Shown here: positions 15,322 through 23,225 of the stretch, piece after piece
How the letters are laid out: every line of letters starts with the position of its first letter
How positions within the stretch are numbered: position 1 is the stretch's first letter
Assembly (NCBI GenBank): GCA_900545405.1
Contig: UQYT01000014.1
Span: 1 to 57,171, forward strand
Direction of reading: 5' to 3'
Source: an uncultured Eubacteriales bacterium
GTDB taxonomy: Bacteria; Bacillota; Clostridia; Oscillospirales; Oscillospiraceae
Length of the DNA: 57,171 bases
Position numbers and translations under genes: made by a program
Notes under the pieces: model-generated
What the model saw: only the letters and a program-made list of their open reading frames with translations
What the model was told of the DNA's origin: nothing
Database searches by the model: none

Positions 15322-17409
15322 ATGAAAAAACTGTTAGTGTTGGTATTTGCGATAGCCCTGTGCCTGGGCGTATTGTGCCTTGGCGCATCGGCGGCTGATG
15401 GCGGAACGCCGGAAAAGCCCGATGGCGACGGCACGGCGGAAAACCCATACCAGATAGGCAGCGCGGCAGAACTCTACTGGTTCGCGAAGACGGTGAACGA
15501 AGGCGACTATGACGCCAATGCCGTGCTGACGGATAACATCACCATTAACGAGAACGTGCTCAACGACGGCAGCCTCAACACCAACAGCAGCTTCCGCGAA
15601 TGGACGCCCATCGGCGAATATGGTACATATGGTGAAAAAGCCTACACCGGCACCTTTGACGGCCGGGGTCACACCATCAGCGGACTTTACTACAACGGCA
15701 GCGGCTACTATGTCGGCCTGTTCGGCCGCGTCGACAGCGACGGCCGGGTGCAGAAGGTCAACGTCGCTGACAGCTATATAAGCAACAGCTACAGATACGG
15801 CAACGTCGGCGGCGTGTGCGGGATAAACAATGGCGGCACGATAACGAACTGCTACAACACCGGCAGTGTGACCGGCACCTACACCGGCGGCGTGTGCGGG
15901 GAGAGCAACGGCACGATAACGAATTGCTGCAACACCGGCACCGTAAAAGGCTCGCTTGACACCGGCGGCGTGTGCGGGAACAACGTCGGCACGATAACGA
16001 ACTGCTGCAACACCGGCGACGTGACCGGCATCAGCGTAGTCGGCGGCGTGTGCGGTCGGAACTACAGCACGATAACAAACTGCTACAACACAGGTACCAT
16101 AACCGGCACCGGCGAAGTCGGCGGCGTGTGCGGGAGAAACGGCGGCACGATAACGAACTGCTACTGGCTCAGTGACACAGCCAGTGGAGATACATCTGCC
16201 AAAACCACCGGGGAATTCGCCTCCGGCGCGGTGGCCTGGCTGCTGAATCAGGGACAGACCAACGGCCCGTGGCGGCAGAATTTGATCAGCGAGAAGGACA
16301 CTTCCCCCGTCCTCGACAGCACGCACGAAGAGGTCGTAAAGCTCACCGTAGACGGCACTGTCAGCTACCTCAACAAAGGCGACAGCTTCACGGGAGTGGA
16401 AGGCGTAGGCTACTACCTGGACGGCGAAATGGTCGAGCTGCCCTACACCGTGGAAGCGGACACGGGTCTCACCACCAAGACCCTCTACGTCGTCACCGTG
16501 GACGGCGTGGTGAGCTACGTTGACCCCAACGAACCCGTCTTCAAGCTCCCCGACGCGCCGAGCAGGTCCGGCTACAGCTTTGTCGGCTGGAGCGACGGCA
16601 GCAAGACGTATGAGGCGGGCGAGAGCGTTACCGTCACCGCCGACATGACCTTTACGGCCATGTGGCTGGCGATAAACATCCCCGGCACGAACGCAATCAC
16701 CGTTGCCGACCCGTCGAACGGCACTGTCAAGGTCAACCCGGCGAACGGCAGCGAGGGGACGCTCATCACCGTAACCGCAACGCCGGATGAGGGCTACGAG
16801 CTCGCGTACATCACCGTCGACGGCGAGCGCATCACCGGCAGCACGTTCCGTATGCCCGACAAGACCGTCACCGTCTCCGCCTTGTTCGTCCCCGTGAGCT
16901 TCCCGTTCACGGACGTCAAGAGCGGCGACTGGTTCTACGACGCTGTCGCCTACGTCTACGCAAACGGCCTCATGGACGGCACGTCGGCGACGACCTTCGA
17001 GCCGAACGCGAACATGACCCGCGCGATGGTCTGGGCCATCCTCGCCCGCATCGACGGCGAGACCGTCACCGGCGCTGACTGGGCAGATACCGCCCGCACC
17101 TGGGCGATGGCCAGCGGCGTCTCCGACGGCACCGACCCGAACGGCCCCGTGACCCGCGAGCAGTTTGCCACGATGCTCTACCGCTACGCGGCCGCGAAGG
17201 GCTATGACGTCAGCATCGGCGAGAGCACGAACATCCTCAGCTACGCCGACTTCGCGTCCATCAGCGAGTACGCCGTCCCGGCCATGCAGTGGGCCTGCGG
17301 CTCCGGCATCGTCACCGGCGTCACCGAATCCACCCTCGTCCCTCAGGGCACCGCCACCCGCGCGCAGTGCGCCGCGATGCTCATGCGCTTCATCGAGGGC
17401 GTCATATGA
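15322..17409 (+). CDS. Secreted SLH-anchored surface protein with GLUG-type and InlB-type repeats
   Basis: The 695-residue protein starts with a signal peptide (MKKLLVLVFAIALCLG, cleavage near ASA). A globular region follows (about 30-160: AENPYQIGSAAELYWFA, FDGRGHTISGLYY), then five 26-residue GLUG-type repeats (about 163-283; GGVCG...TITNCYNTG). An InlB B-repeat (about 405-450; SGYSFVGWSDG) and a divergent InlB/beta-grasp domain (about 455-520; DEGYELAYITVDG) come next. The last 170 residues are three SLH domains, which bind secondary cell-wall polymer (FPFTDVKSGDWFYDAVAYV; TRAMVWAIL). ATG 15322 has GGAGGGAG upstream. It is predicted to be a surface adhesin or binding protein; no catalytic motif was seen. 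Confidence 0.9.
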   Translation: MKKLLVLVFAIALCLGVLCLGASAADGGTPEKPDGDGTAENPYQIGSAAELYWFAKTVNEGDYDANAVLTDNITINENVLNDGSLNTNSSFREWTPIGEYGTYGEKAYTGTFDGRGHTISGLYYNGSGYYVGLFGRVDSDGRVQKVNVADSYISNSYRYGNVGGVCGINNGGTITNCYNTGSVTGTYTGGVCGESNGTITNCCNTGTVKGSLDTGGVCGNNVGTITNCCNTGDVTGISVVGGVCGRNYSTITNCYNTGTITGTGEVGGVCGRNGGTITNCYWLSDTASGDTSAKTTGEFASGAVAWLLNQGQTNGPWRQNLISEKDTSPVLDSTHEEVVKLTVDGTVSYLNKGDSFTGVEGVGYYLDGEMVELPYTVEADTGLTTKTLYVVTVDGVVSYVDPNEPVFKLPDAPSRSGYSFVGWSDGSKTYEAGESVTVTADMTFTAMWLAINIPGTNAITVADPSNGTVKVNPANGSEGTLITVTATPDEGYELAYITVDGERITGSTFRMPDKTVTVSALFVPVSFPFTDVKSGDWFYDAVAYVYANGLMDGTSATTFEPNANMTRAMVWAILARIDGETVTGADWADTARTWAMASGVSDGTDPNGPVTREQFATMLYRYAAAKGYDVSIGESTNILSYADFASISEYAVPAMQWACGSGIVTGVTESTLVPQGTATRAQCAAMLMRFIEGVI
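15808..16170 (+). repeat. Five tandem 78-bp GLUG-type repeats inside the SLH protein gene
   Basis: The phrase GGCGGCGTGTGCGG begins at 15808, 15886, 15964, 16042 and 16120, an exact 78-bp (26-codon) period. Each copy then carries ACGATAAC(G/A)AACTGC or a one-base variant. Reading frame is preserved, so copy number can change without disrupting the protein. Confidence 0.95.
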
Positions 17410-17430
17410 CCTCACGCGGCACATAAGCAA

Positions 17431-17470
17431 AGCCGCCTGCCGGATATCCGGCAGGCGGCTTCTTGTTTTA
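17431..17470 (+). terminator. Terminator of the GLUG/SLH gene
   Basis: A 30-base perfect palindrome (15-bp arms, AGCCGCCTGCCGGAT and its complement, 17431-17460) is followed by TCTTGTTTTA. Confidence 0.85.
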
Positions 17471-17602
17471 TCTCCGGCCCGGGCCCCGCGGGCGCTTTTT
17501 GCCTCGGCTGGGCAAGTTTGCCATGAGCCATTCCGCTTTTTTGTCCCTGCTTCACAAATCCGCTCGCCGAAGTTGACCGGTGGATCTCCGGATGATATGC
17601 TG

Positions 17603-17608
17603 TATAAT
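17603..17608 (+). promoter_or_regulatory. Candidate -10 element for the amber-interrupted SLH lipoprotein
   Basis: A consensus TATAAT preceded directly by TG lies about 85 bases before the ATG at 17694. The only -35-like sequence (TTGACC, 17573) is 24 bases away, too far for a standard promoter, so the call rests on the -10 alone. Confidence 0.35.
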
Positions 17609-17693
17609 AATGTAATCTGCGCCGCCGCTTAGGCTGAGGACAAAGCGAGAGACGAAAACGCCCCCATTACCGACACGAAATTGGAGGTACGCT

Positions 17694-18728
17694 ATGAAAA
17701 AAGCATTTTTGTTCATCCTGGCGCTTTTGCTGCTGAGCGCATGCGGTGCGCCTGCGGCGGAGCCGGTAGAGACGCCGTAGGAATCGGCTGCTCCGGTCAC
17801 CGGGCCGCAGGAGGAGGGCTATACCTTCACAAGCCCCGAGCTGGCTTTGTCCTTCCCCGTCTCCGAGAAGCTCGCGCCGAAGATCGCAATAAAGCAAGGC
17901 GTGGATTTCTTCGACGAGGGCGGAGACAGCCTCTCGATCTGCCTGATCATGCCCGATTCGGACGAGCTCGACACCGTGCTCACCACCCTGGTCAAGGTGC
18001 CGAGGCGCGAGTTTTTCAGCCCCGAGCAGTTCTACCGGAAGAACATCGCCTCGTTCCAGGCCGTGGCGGCCAGCGCAGAGAGCATATATGTTCAGGTGGG
18101 CCCGATAGGCGGCGTCGCGATCAAAACCGAGGACTACGAATACTATTCCGCGATCGCTCAAGAGCTGGACGGCGACTTTTTCCGGGAAAACCTGACCGTG
18201 ACAGACGCCGACGGCCTCCCGGAGCTGCAAGCCGACGCCGTTTCCGGCGCTGCGGAGGAGCTTGAGGCGCTCGGCAGCGGTACGATGACCCGGGCCGAGG
18301 CCGCCGTCTGGGCTTTCGACCTGCTCACGGCGGACAACAAGGCGAAAGAATACCCGCTGTTCACCGACGTCGAACCGGGCACGGAAGAGGCCCGCGCCAT
18401 CGCATATCTCGACAGCTACGGGCTCTTTTACGGCCGCGACGCGGAGAGCTTTCGCCCGGACGAACCGATCACCCGCGCGGAATTTGTGCAGCTTTTGCAG
18501 CGGATGCAGCTGGCGCGCTTCCAGCTCACGCCGTATCCGACCTGGTACGGCGACCCGGTGGAGGCCTCTGACCTGGACGAAAGCCACTGGGCGTATAACG
18601 AGCTCAACCGCGCCTGTCAGGACGGCTGGCTGACGGTCGAAAACGGGCAGCTCCGCCCCGACGACCCGATAACATACGCTGAGATCTCCGAGGCCCTCAG
18701 CGCGCTGTCCGCCGAGCTGGCGGCTTGA
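17694..18728 (+). pseudogene. SLH-domain lipoprotein interrupted by an in-frame TAG
   Basis: The ATG at 17694 has GGAGG 7 bases upstream and encodes a classical lipoprotein signal, MKKAFLFILALLLLSACG, with the lipobox Cys at residue 17. At codon 29 (17778-17780) the frame meets TAG. It then stays open and meaningful for over 310 codons to 18728. The rest has a mixed N-terminal domain (FTSPELALSFPVSEK onward) and two SLH-like modules (PLFTDVEPGTEEARAIAYL; SFRPDEPITRAEFVQLL; LDESHWAYNEL). TAG could arise from CAG (Gln) by one transition in a Pro/Glu/Ala-rich linker. Options are a young pseudogene, read-through, or a sequence error. Internal TTG/ATG starts would lack the signal. Confidence 0.75.
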
Positions 18729-18795
18729 GCTTTATGCTGAACTGAGGAAAGCCGCGGGCGGGAGATGCCTAGGGCTAGGAGCCGGAAAAATACGA

Positions 18796-18825
18796 GGAGC
18801 GCGGGGAGAACCCCGCGCTCCTTTT
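18796..18825 (+). terminator. Terminator after the SLH lipoprotein gene
   Basis: An 11-bp stem GGAGCGCGGGG / CCCCGCGCTCC with an AGAA loop is followed by TTTT. The stem is identical to that at 146-171. It lies between convergent genes. Confidence 0.9.
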
Positions 18826-18842
18826 GCATTCTGCCGCGCCCG

Positions 18843-19691
18843 TCAGCCGTAGAGGCTGAGGCCGCTTATGGCGTCGGAGGCCTCGACCCAGGCGCCGGTG
18901 GCGTCCTCTATCCAGGAGAGCTCGCGCACCTTGAGATAATACTGCGCGCCGGAGGCGTCCTCCGCCAGGGCCCAGGCGCCGTGCGCGCCCTCGCCGGCGT
19001 CCCAGCTGCCGCCCTCGCCGTAGAGGGAGAACGCCGTGCCCGCCTTGATTACGTGCCGCTCGGCGCCGTCATCGGGCGCGTCGTAGGCGCTGAGGTCCAT
19101 GAGGGCCTCCTTGTCCGCGGTCTTGTACCGCTCGTCGGTGTAGAAGTCCTGCTCCACGAGCTCAAGCCCGCTGTCCGTGAGGACGTAGTCCGCCGCGAAG
19201 GCCCAGTTTTGCAGCACGCCGCTCAAAATCGAGGCAGTGACGCTGCCGTCGCCGTTTATCGTCACGGGAAAATAGCCCGTGTCCCCGATGAGGCCCGGCA
19301 CCCGGCCGAGGTAGACGGCTCCTTCGCCGTCGAAGCGGATGAAATTCGTGTAATAGTCCGCGCTCTGCCCGTCCTCGAGCACGGCGAGCTCGACATAGCC
19401 GTCGGCGGAGTCGAGGTCCACGACGGCGCACTCGGCGTGGACGTTGACGGCGTTGAAGCCCTGCTCCGCAAGGCTCTCGTCCACGGAAACGCCGTCGATG
19501 CTCAGGCTGCACCGGCTGCCGGGCGCGCCCTCGGGGGAGAGCACGCTGTACTCGACCGTCTCCTCCTGCCCGTCGCCGTCCAGGTCGGCCGACAGGCTCT
19601 GCGTGCTGCTCGGCGCCTCCGCAGCTCCGCAGGCCGAGAGCAGCAGCCCCGCACAGAGCAGCAGCGCCGGCGCAAGGTGTTTTTTAAGCAT
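18843..19691 (-). CDS. Lipoprotein of unknown function (FG-GAP/VCBS-like core, SH3-like C terminus)
   Basis: The 282-residue protein begins with a lipoprotein signal (MLKKHLAPALLLCAGLLLSAC, lipobox Cys at about 21). It continues with a calcium-loop-like DLDGDGQEETVEY typical of FG-GAP/VCBS repeat proteins, and again VVDLDSADGYVELAVL. The C-terminal 70 residues (HVIKAGTAFSLYGEGGSW, QYYLKVRELSWIED) resemble a bacterial SH3-like module. It should sit on the outer face of the membrane. The start is supported by AAAGGAG upstream. No enzyme motif was seen; the domain readings are by eye. Confidence 0.75.
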   Translation of the reverse strand: MLKKHLAPALLLCAGLLLSACGAAEAPSSTQSLSADLDGDGQEETVEYSVLSPEGAPGSRCSLSIDGVSVDESLAEQGFNAVNVHAECAVVDLDSADGYVELAVLEDGQSADYYTNFIRFDGEGAVYLGRVPGLIGDTGYFPVTINGDGSVTASILSGVLQNWAFAADYVLTDSGLELVEQDFYTDERYKTADKEALMDLSAYDAPDDGAERHVIKAGTAFSLYGEGGSWDAGEGAHGAWALAEDASGAQYYLKVRELSWIEDATGAWVEASDAISGLSLYG

Positions 19692-19940
19692 GGTCAGTCT
19701 CCTTTCAGCTCAAGAGAAGTTAAAGAAATCCGCAGCAATGGCAATATCTCAGAACAAAAGGCGGCTTGAGAAACGATAATATCTGGAAGTACTCACAAAG
19801 ATTTAACCCGGCCCGTGCCCGGTGTCAAGGCAAAGCGCGGCCTTGATGAGCGCGGCCCGCCGCTCCGCGGCATCCACACCCGCCCCGGACGCCGTTTGGG
19901 GCGGGTGAAAAAATATATAGTAAACGCGGCGGATTTGGGC

Positions 19941-19946
19941 TATAAT
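19941..19946 (+). promoter_or_regulatory. Promoter (-10) of the M16C peptidase gene
   Basis: TATAAT at 19941-19946 lies 28 bases before the ATG at 19975, with GGAGGGG between. The -35 region is poor. Bases 19692-19940 otherwise show no gene. Confidence 0.55.
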
Positions 19947-19974
19947 GTCGGGCAGAAAAACAAGGAGGGGAAAC

Positions 19975-22848
19975 ATGCTCTCAGGAACTGACAAACACGG
20001 CTTTGCCGTTCTCCGCTCCAGCCCGCTGCCCGAGCTGGAGGCGGTCATGCACTACATGCGCCACGAGCGCACCGGGCTCGGGCTCGTCTGGATAGAGCGC
20101 GCCGAGGCGAACCGCACCTTTGGCATCGCCTTCCCGACGCTGCCCGAGGACGACACGGGCGTCTTTCACATACTCGAGCACTCCGTCCTCTGCGGCTCGG
20201 AGCTGTACCGGGTCAAGGAGCCCTTCGTGGAGCTCATGAAGACCTCCATGAACACCTTCCTCAACGCCATGACCTTCCCGGACAAGACCTATTACCCCAT
20301 CTCCAGCCGCAACAGCAAGGACTTTATCAACCTCATGCGCGTCTATCTCGACGCCGTGTTCCGCCCGCTGATATATGAAAAGAGCGAGATCTTCCGCCAG
20401 GAGGGCTGGCACTACGAGCTCGCGGAGGACGGCACGCTCAGCCGCAAGGGCGTGGTCTACAACGAGATGCGCGGCGCCTTCGCCGACGCCGACGAGCTGG
20501 AGGAGGACGCCATCATGCGCGCGCTCTATCCGGACACGCCCTACCGCTTCGTCTCCGGCGGCGACCCGGAGCACATCCCCGAGCTCACGTATGAGCGCTT
20601 CCTGGACTTCCACCGGCGCTTTTACTCCCCATCGAACGCCTACGTCTACCTCGACGGCGACGTGGACATCGACGAGGTGCTCGGCATACTCGACGGCGAA
20701 TACCTCAGCGGCTTTGCCGCGGGCGAGCGCATCCCGGTGCCTGAGCTGCAAAGGCCCGTCCGCGCGGGCGAGCAGCGCGTGGTGTACGAGCTGCCCGCCG
20801 AGGAGGACCCGCGCGAGCGCTATCGCCTCGCCTGGGGCCGCGTGGCCGGTGAGATAACCGACCGCGTGCGCATGACGGCGATGCAGCTGCTCTGCAACGT
20901 GCTCTGCGGGAACAACCAGTCCGTGCTCACGCGCGAGATGCTGGCCGCCGGGCTCGGCGAGGCCGTCAGCATGATGCTCTGGGACGGCTGCGCCCAGCCC
21001 TTCATCAAGCTCGAGGTCCGCAACATCAGCGAGGACAAGCTGGCCCAGGCGGGGGAGAAGCTGCGCGCCGTGCTCGGGGGCCTCGCGGATAACGGCCTGG
21101 ACCGCCGCGAGCTGGAGGCCGCGATGGCGAACCTCGAGTTCCAGATGCGCGAGCGCGACTTCGGCTACTACCCGCAGGGCCTTGGCATCAGCTTCGGCGT
21201 GCTCGACAGCTGGCTGCACGGCGGTGAGCCGGAGGCGCTCGTCGAGGTCGGCACGCTGTTCGACACCCTGCGCGCCAGGATGGAGGAGGGCTATCTCGAG
21301 GAGCTCATCCGCTCCGTGCTGCTGGAGAACCCGCACGCCTGCGAGGTGGTCATGGTCCCCTCGCACACCGCGGGGGAGGAGCGCCGCGAGCGCGACGCGA
21401 AGGAGCTCGAGCGCCTCGCCGCCTCCTGGAGCGAGGCCGAGCGCGGGCGCGTGAGGTCGCAGCAGGCGGCGCTCGACGCCTGGCAGGGGAGCAGCGACAG
21501 CCCCGAGGCCCTTGCCGCGCTGCCGCGGCTGGAGCTCTCCGACATCAGCCCGGAGCCGGAGGAGTATCCGACGCGCGTGGACGAGCTCGGCGGCGTCACG
21601 CTGCTGCGCCACGAGCTGCCCGCCTCGGGCATAAGCTACGTCTCGCTCTACTTCGACATCACCGGCCTCGGCGGGGAGGAGACCGCCGCCGTGAGCTTCC
21701 TCAGCGAGCTGCTCGGCAAGGTGGACACCGCCGAACACCCGGCGCAGGAGCTCAGCCGCCTCACCCAGCTCCACTGCGGGAACATGAGCTTCTCCGTGGA
21801 CGTATACGACAACAGCGCGGAGAGCTACCGCGCCAAGCTGACCGCCCGGGTCAGCGCGCTTGAGAGCGGCATAGGTGAGGCGCTCGGCCTGCTGGCCGAG
21901 GTGCTCAGGAGCAGCCGCCTCGACTCTGAGAAGGAGGTCACGGACATCCTCCGCCAGAAGCGCACCGGCATGATGCAGCAGCTGATGAACAACGGCCACG
22001 TCTCGGCCATAGGCCGCGCGGGCTCCCAGCTCGCCGCCGGCCCCGCCGCCAACGAGTGGGCCAACGGCTACGACTACTACTGCTGGCTAAAGCGCCAAAA
22101 CGCCGCGCCGGACTTCGCCGCGCTCTCAGGGGAGCTCGCGGCGCTGGCAAAGCGCGTCATCGGCCGCCGCGGCTTGACGGTGAGCGTGACGGGCATGCCC
22201 TGCCCGGCGGTGGACGAGGCCGTCGCCGCGCTGCTCGCGGCCCTGCCTGAGGGCGAGAGCGTGTCCGGCCCGGGCATCGCGGCCCGCGGCGTGCGCCGGG
22301 AGGGCATAGAGATACCCTCCGACGTGGGCTATGCCGCCATGGGCGCGCTCGGCGGCGAGTTCGACGGCCGCTGGCAGCTCGCCGGGCGCGTAGTCTCACT
22401 CGAGTACCTCTGGAACGCCGTCCGCGTGCAGGGCGGGGCCTACGGCACCGGCATGGTGACGCGCGTGAACGGCTTTGACGGCTGCTACTCCTACCGCGAC
22501 CCGAGCGCGGCCAAGACGCTGGGGATCTACGAAAAGGTCCCGGAGTTCCTGCGCGCCTTCGCCGCGAGTGGCGCGGACATCGCCGGCCTCATCACCGGCG
22601 CCATCTCCGCCGGAGAGCCGCTGCTCACCGCGCGCGCCAAGGGCGAGGAGGCAGACGACCTCTACTTCCGCGGCATCACCCACGAGATGCGCCGGGAACG
22701 CCGCGCGCAGATGCTCGCCGGCACGAACGCCGACCTCGCCGCCGTGGCGGAGGAGCTCGAGAGCATCTTTGCCCGCCCGGGAGTGTGCGTGCTCGCGCCC
22801 AGGGCCGAGCTCGGGCGCTGCGCCCTCGACGAGATATCCACGCTGTAA
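19975..22848 (+). CDS. M16C-family zinc metallopeptidase (presequence-protease/Cym1 type)
   Basis: This 958-residue enzyme has the inverted zinc motif HILEH (HxxEH, about residues 65-69). It is followed by the M16C-typical context SVLCGSELYRVKEPFVELMK and NTFLNAMTFPDKTYYP. Family members form a closed two-half chamber that degrades unfolded peptides of a few dozen residues. The second half (from about 520, LGGVTLLRHELPASGISYVS) is the non-catalytic M16 lobe. There is no signal peptide, so it is cytosolic. I chose ATG 19975 (GGAGGGG 5 bases upstream); an ATG at 19945 overlaps the -10. It precedes a peptide-type ABC importer and may digest imported peptides, though the two have separate promoters and a terminator between. 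Confidence 0.93.
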   Translation: MLSGTDKHGFAVLRSSPLPELEAVMHYMRHERTGLGLVWIERAEANRTFGIAFPTLPEDDTGVFHILEHSVLCGSELYRVKEPFVELMKTSMNTFLNAMTFPDKTYYPISSRNSKDFINLMRVYLDAVFRPLIYEKSEIFRQEGWHYELAEDGTLSRKGVVYNEMRGAFADADELEEDAIMRALYPDTPYRFVSGGDPEHIPELTYERFLDFHRRFYSPSNAYVYLDGDVDIDEVLGILDGEYLSGFAAGERIPVPELQRPVRAGEQRVVYELPAEEDPRERYRLAWGRVAGEITDRVRMTAMQLLCNVLCGNNQSVLTREMLAAGLGEAVSMMLWDGCAQPFIKLEVRNISEDKLAQAGEKLRAVLGGLADNGLDRRELEAAMANLEFQMRERDFGYYPQGLGISFGVLDSWLHGGEPEALVEVGTLFDTLRARMEEGYLEELIRSVLLENPHACEVVMVPSHTAGEERRERDAKELERLAASWSEAERGRVRSQQAALDAWQGSSDSPEALAALPRLELSDISPEPEEYPTRVDELGGVTLLRHELPASGISYVSLYFDITGLGGEETAAVSFLSELLGKVDTAEHPAQELSRLTQLHCGNMSFSVDVYDNSAESYRAKLTARVSALESGIGEALGLLAEVLRSSRLDSEKEVTDILRQKRTGMMQQLMNNGHVSAIGRAGSQLAAGPAANEWANGYDYYCWLKRQNAAPDFAALSGELAALAKRVIGRRGLTVSVTGMPCPAVDEAVAALLAALPEGESVSGPGIAARGVRREGIEIPSDVGYAAMGALGGEFDGRWQLAGRVVSLEYLWNAVRVQGGAYGTGMVTRVNGFDGCYSYRDPSAAKTLGIYEKVPEFLRAFAASGADIAGLITGAISAGEPLLTARAKGEEADDLYFRGITHEMRRERRAQMLAGTNADLAAVAEELESIFARPGVCVLAPRAELGRCALDEISTL

Positions 22849-22864
22849 AAAGTCACAAAAATCA

Positions 22865-22897
22865 GCCCTCCCCCGCCTGCCGGGGGAGGGCATTTTT
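22865..22897 (+). terminator. Terminator of the M16C peptidase gene
   Basis: GCCCTCCCCCG / CGGGGGAGGGC, an 11-bp stem with a CCTGC loop, is followed by ATTTTTATA. Confidence 0.92.
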
Positions 22898-23048
22898 ATA
22901 CCCGTATTTGGTATATGAGGGAAAATCCCCGCCTTGGCGGCGCCGCAGCCGCCCCGCCGCGCCGTGGCTGGCCCGTGGGGCGCAAGGCAGGAAGAAAACT
23001 GCCAAACCCGCGCCGCAGCGGGCCTCACTTTAACTATTTAGCAACACG

Positions 23049-23199
23049 CCGACAAAAATAACGAAAGAATTTCGTCGGAAATTGTAGTATGTCATCATTG
23101 ACAATGAATATAAATTGTTGTAGCATTTTGTCCATAATATATATAGGGTACAGGGGTATAGGTTATTTCGCCCTGAATGCCGCCGATATGGGCGGCATT
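23049..23199 (+). promoter_or_regulatory. Promoter and structured leader of the ABC importer operon
   Basis: This is the informative part of the 22898-23225 gap; 22898-23035 shows nothing notable. Two overlapping promoters are possible: TTGACA (23098-23103)-17-TAGCAT, and TTGTTG (23115-23120)-17-TATATA. Upstream is a nested inverted repeat, CCGAC...GTCGG around CGAAAGAATTTCG (23049-23078), a candidate operator. Just before the oppA ribosome site is the hairpin AATGCCGCC / GGCGGCATT (23176-23199). The stretch is much richer in A+T than its surroundings. Confidence 0.5.
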
Positions 23200-23225
23200 T
23201 GGATATATATCTGAAGGGGGAGAAA

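Noticed and set aside
15808..16170. Regular repeats considered as a CRISPR array
   Set aside because: The 78-bp period is continuous, in frame and translated into GLUG-type units, with no unique spacers.
15334..17430. Minus-strand frame of about 700 codons opposite the GLUG/SLH gene
   Set aside because: The repeats and SLH domains on the plus strand explain the region; the antisense product only mirrors them.
19981..21999. Long minus-strand open frame (about 670 codons) opposite the M16C peptidase gene
   Set aside because: It is the mirror of a high-G+C coding strand; the product is low-complexity (Ala/Leu/Val/Glu/His) with no motif, whereas the plus strand has the HxxEH site and full family pattern.
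23176..23199. Hairpin considered as a terminator before oppA
   Set aside because: Only TTT follows, and the oppA ribosome site comes directly afterwards; control or stability is more likely.
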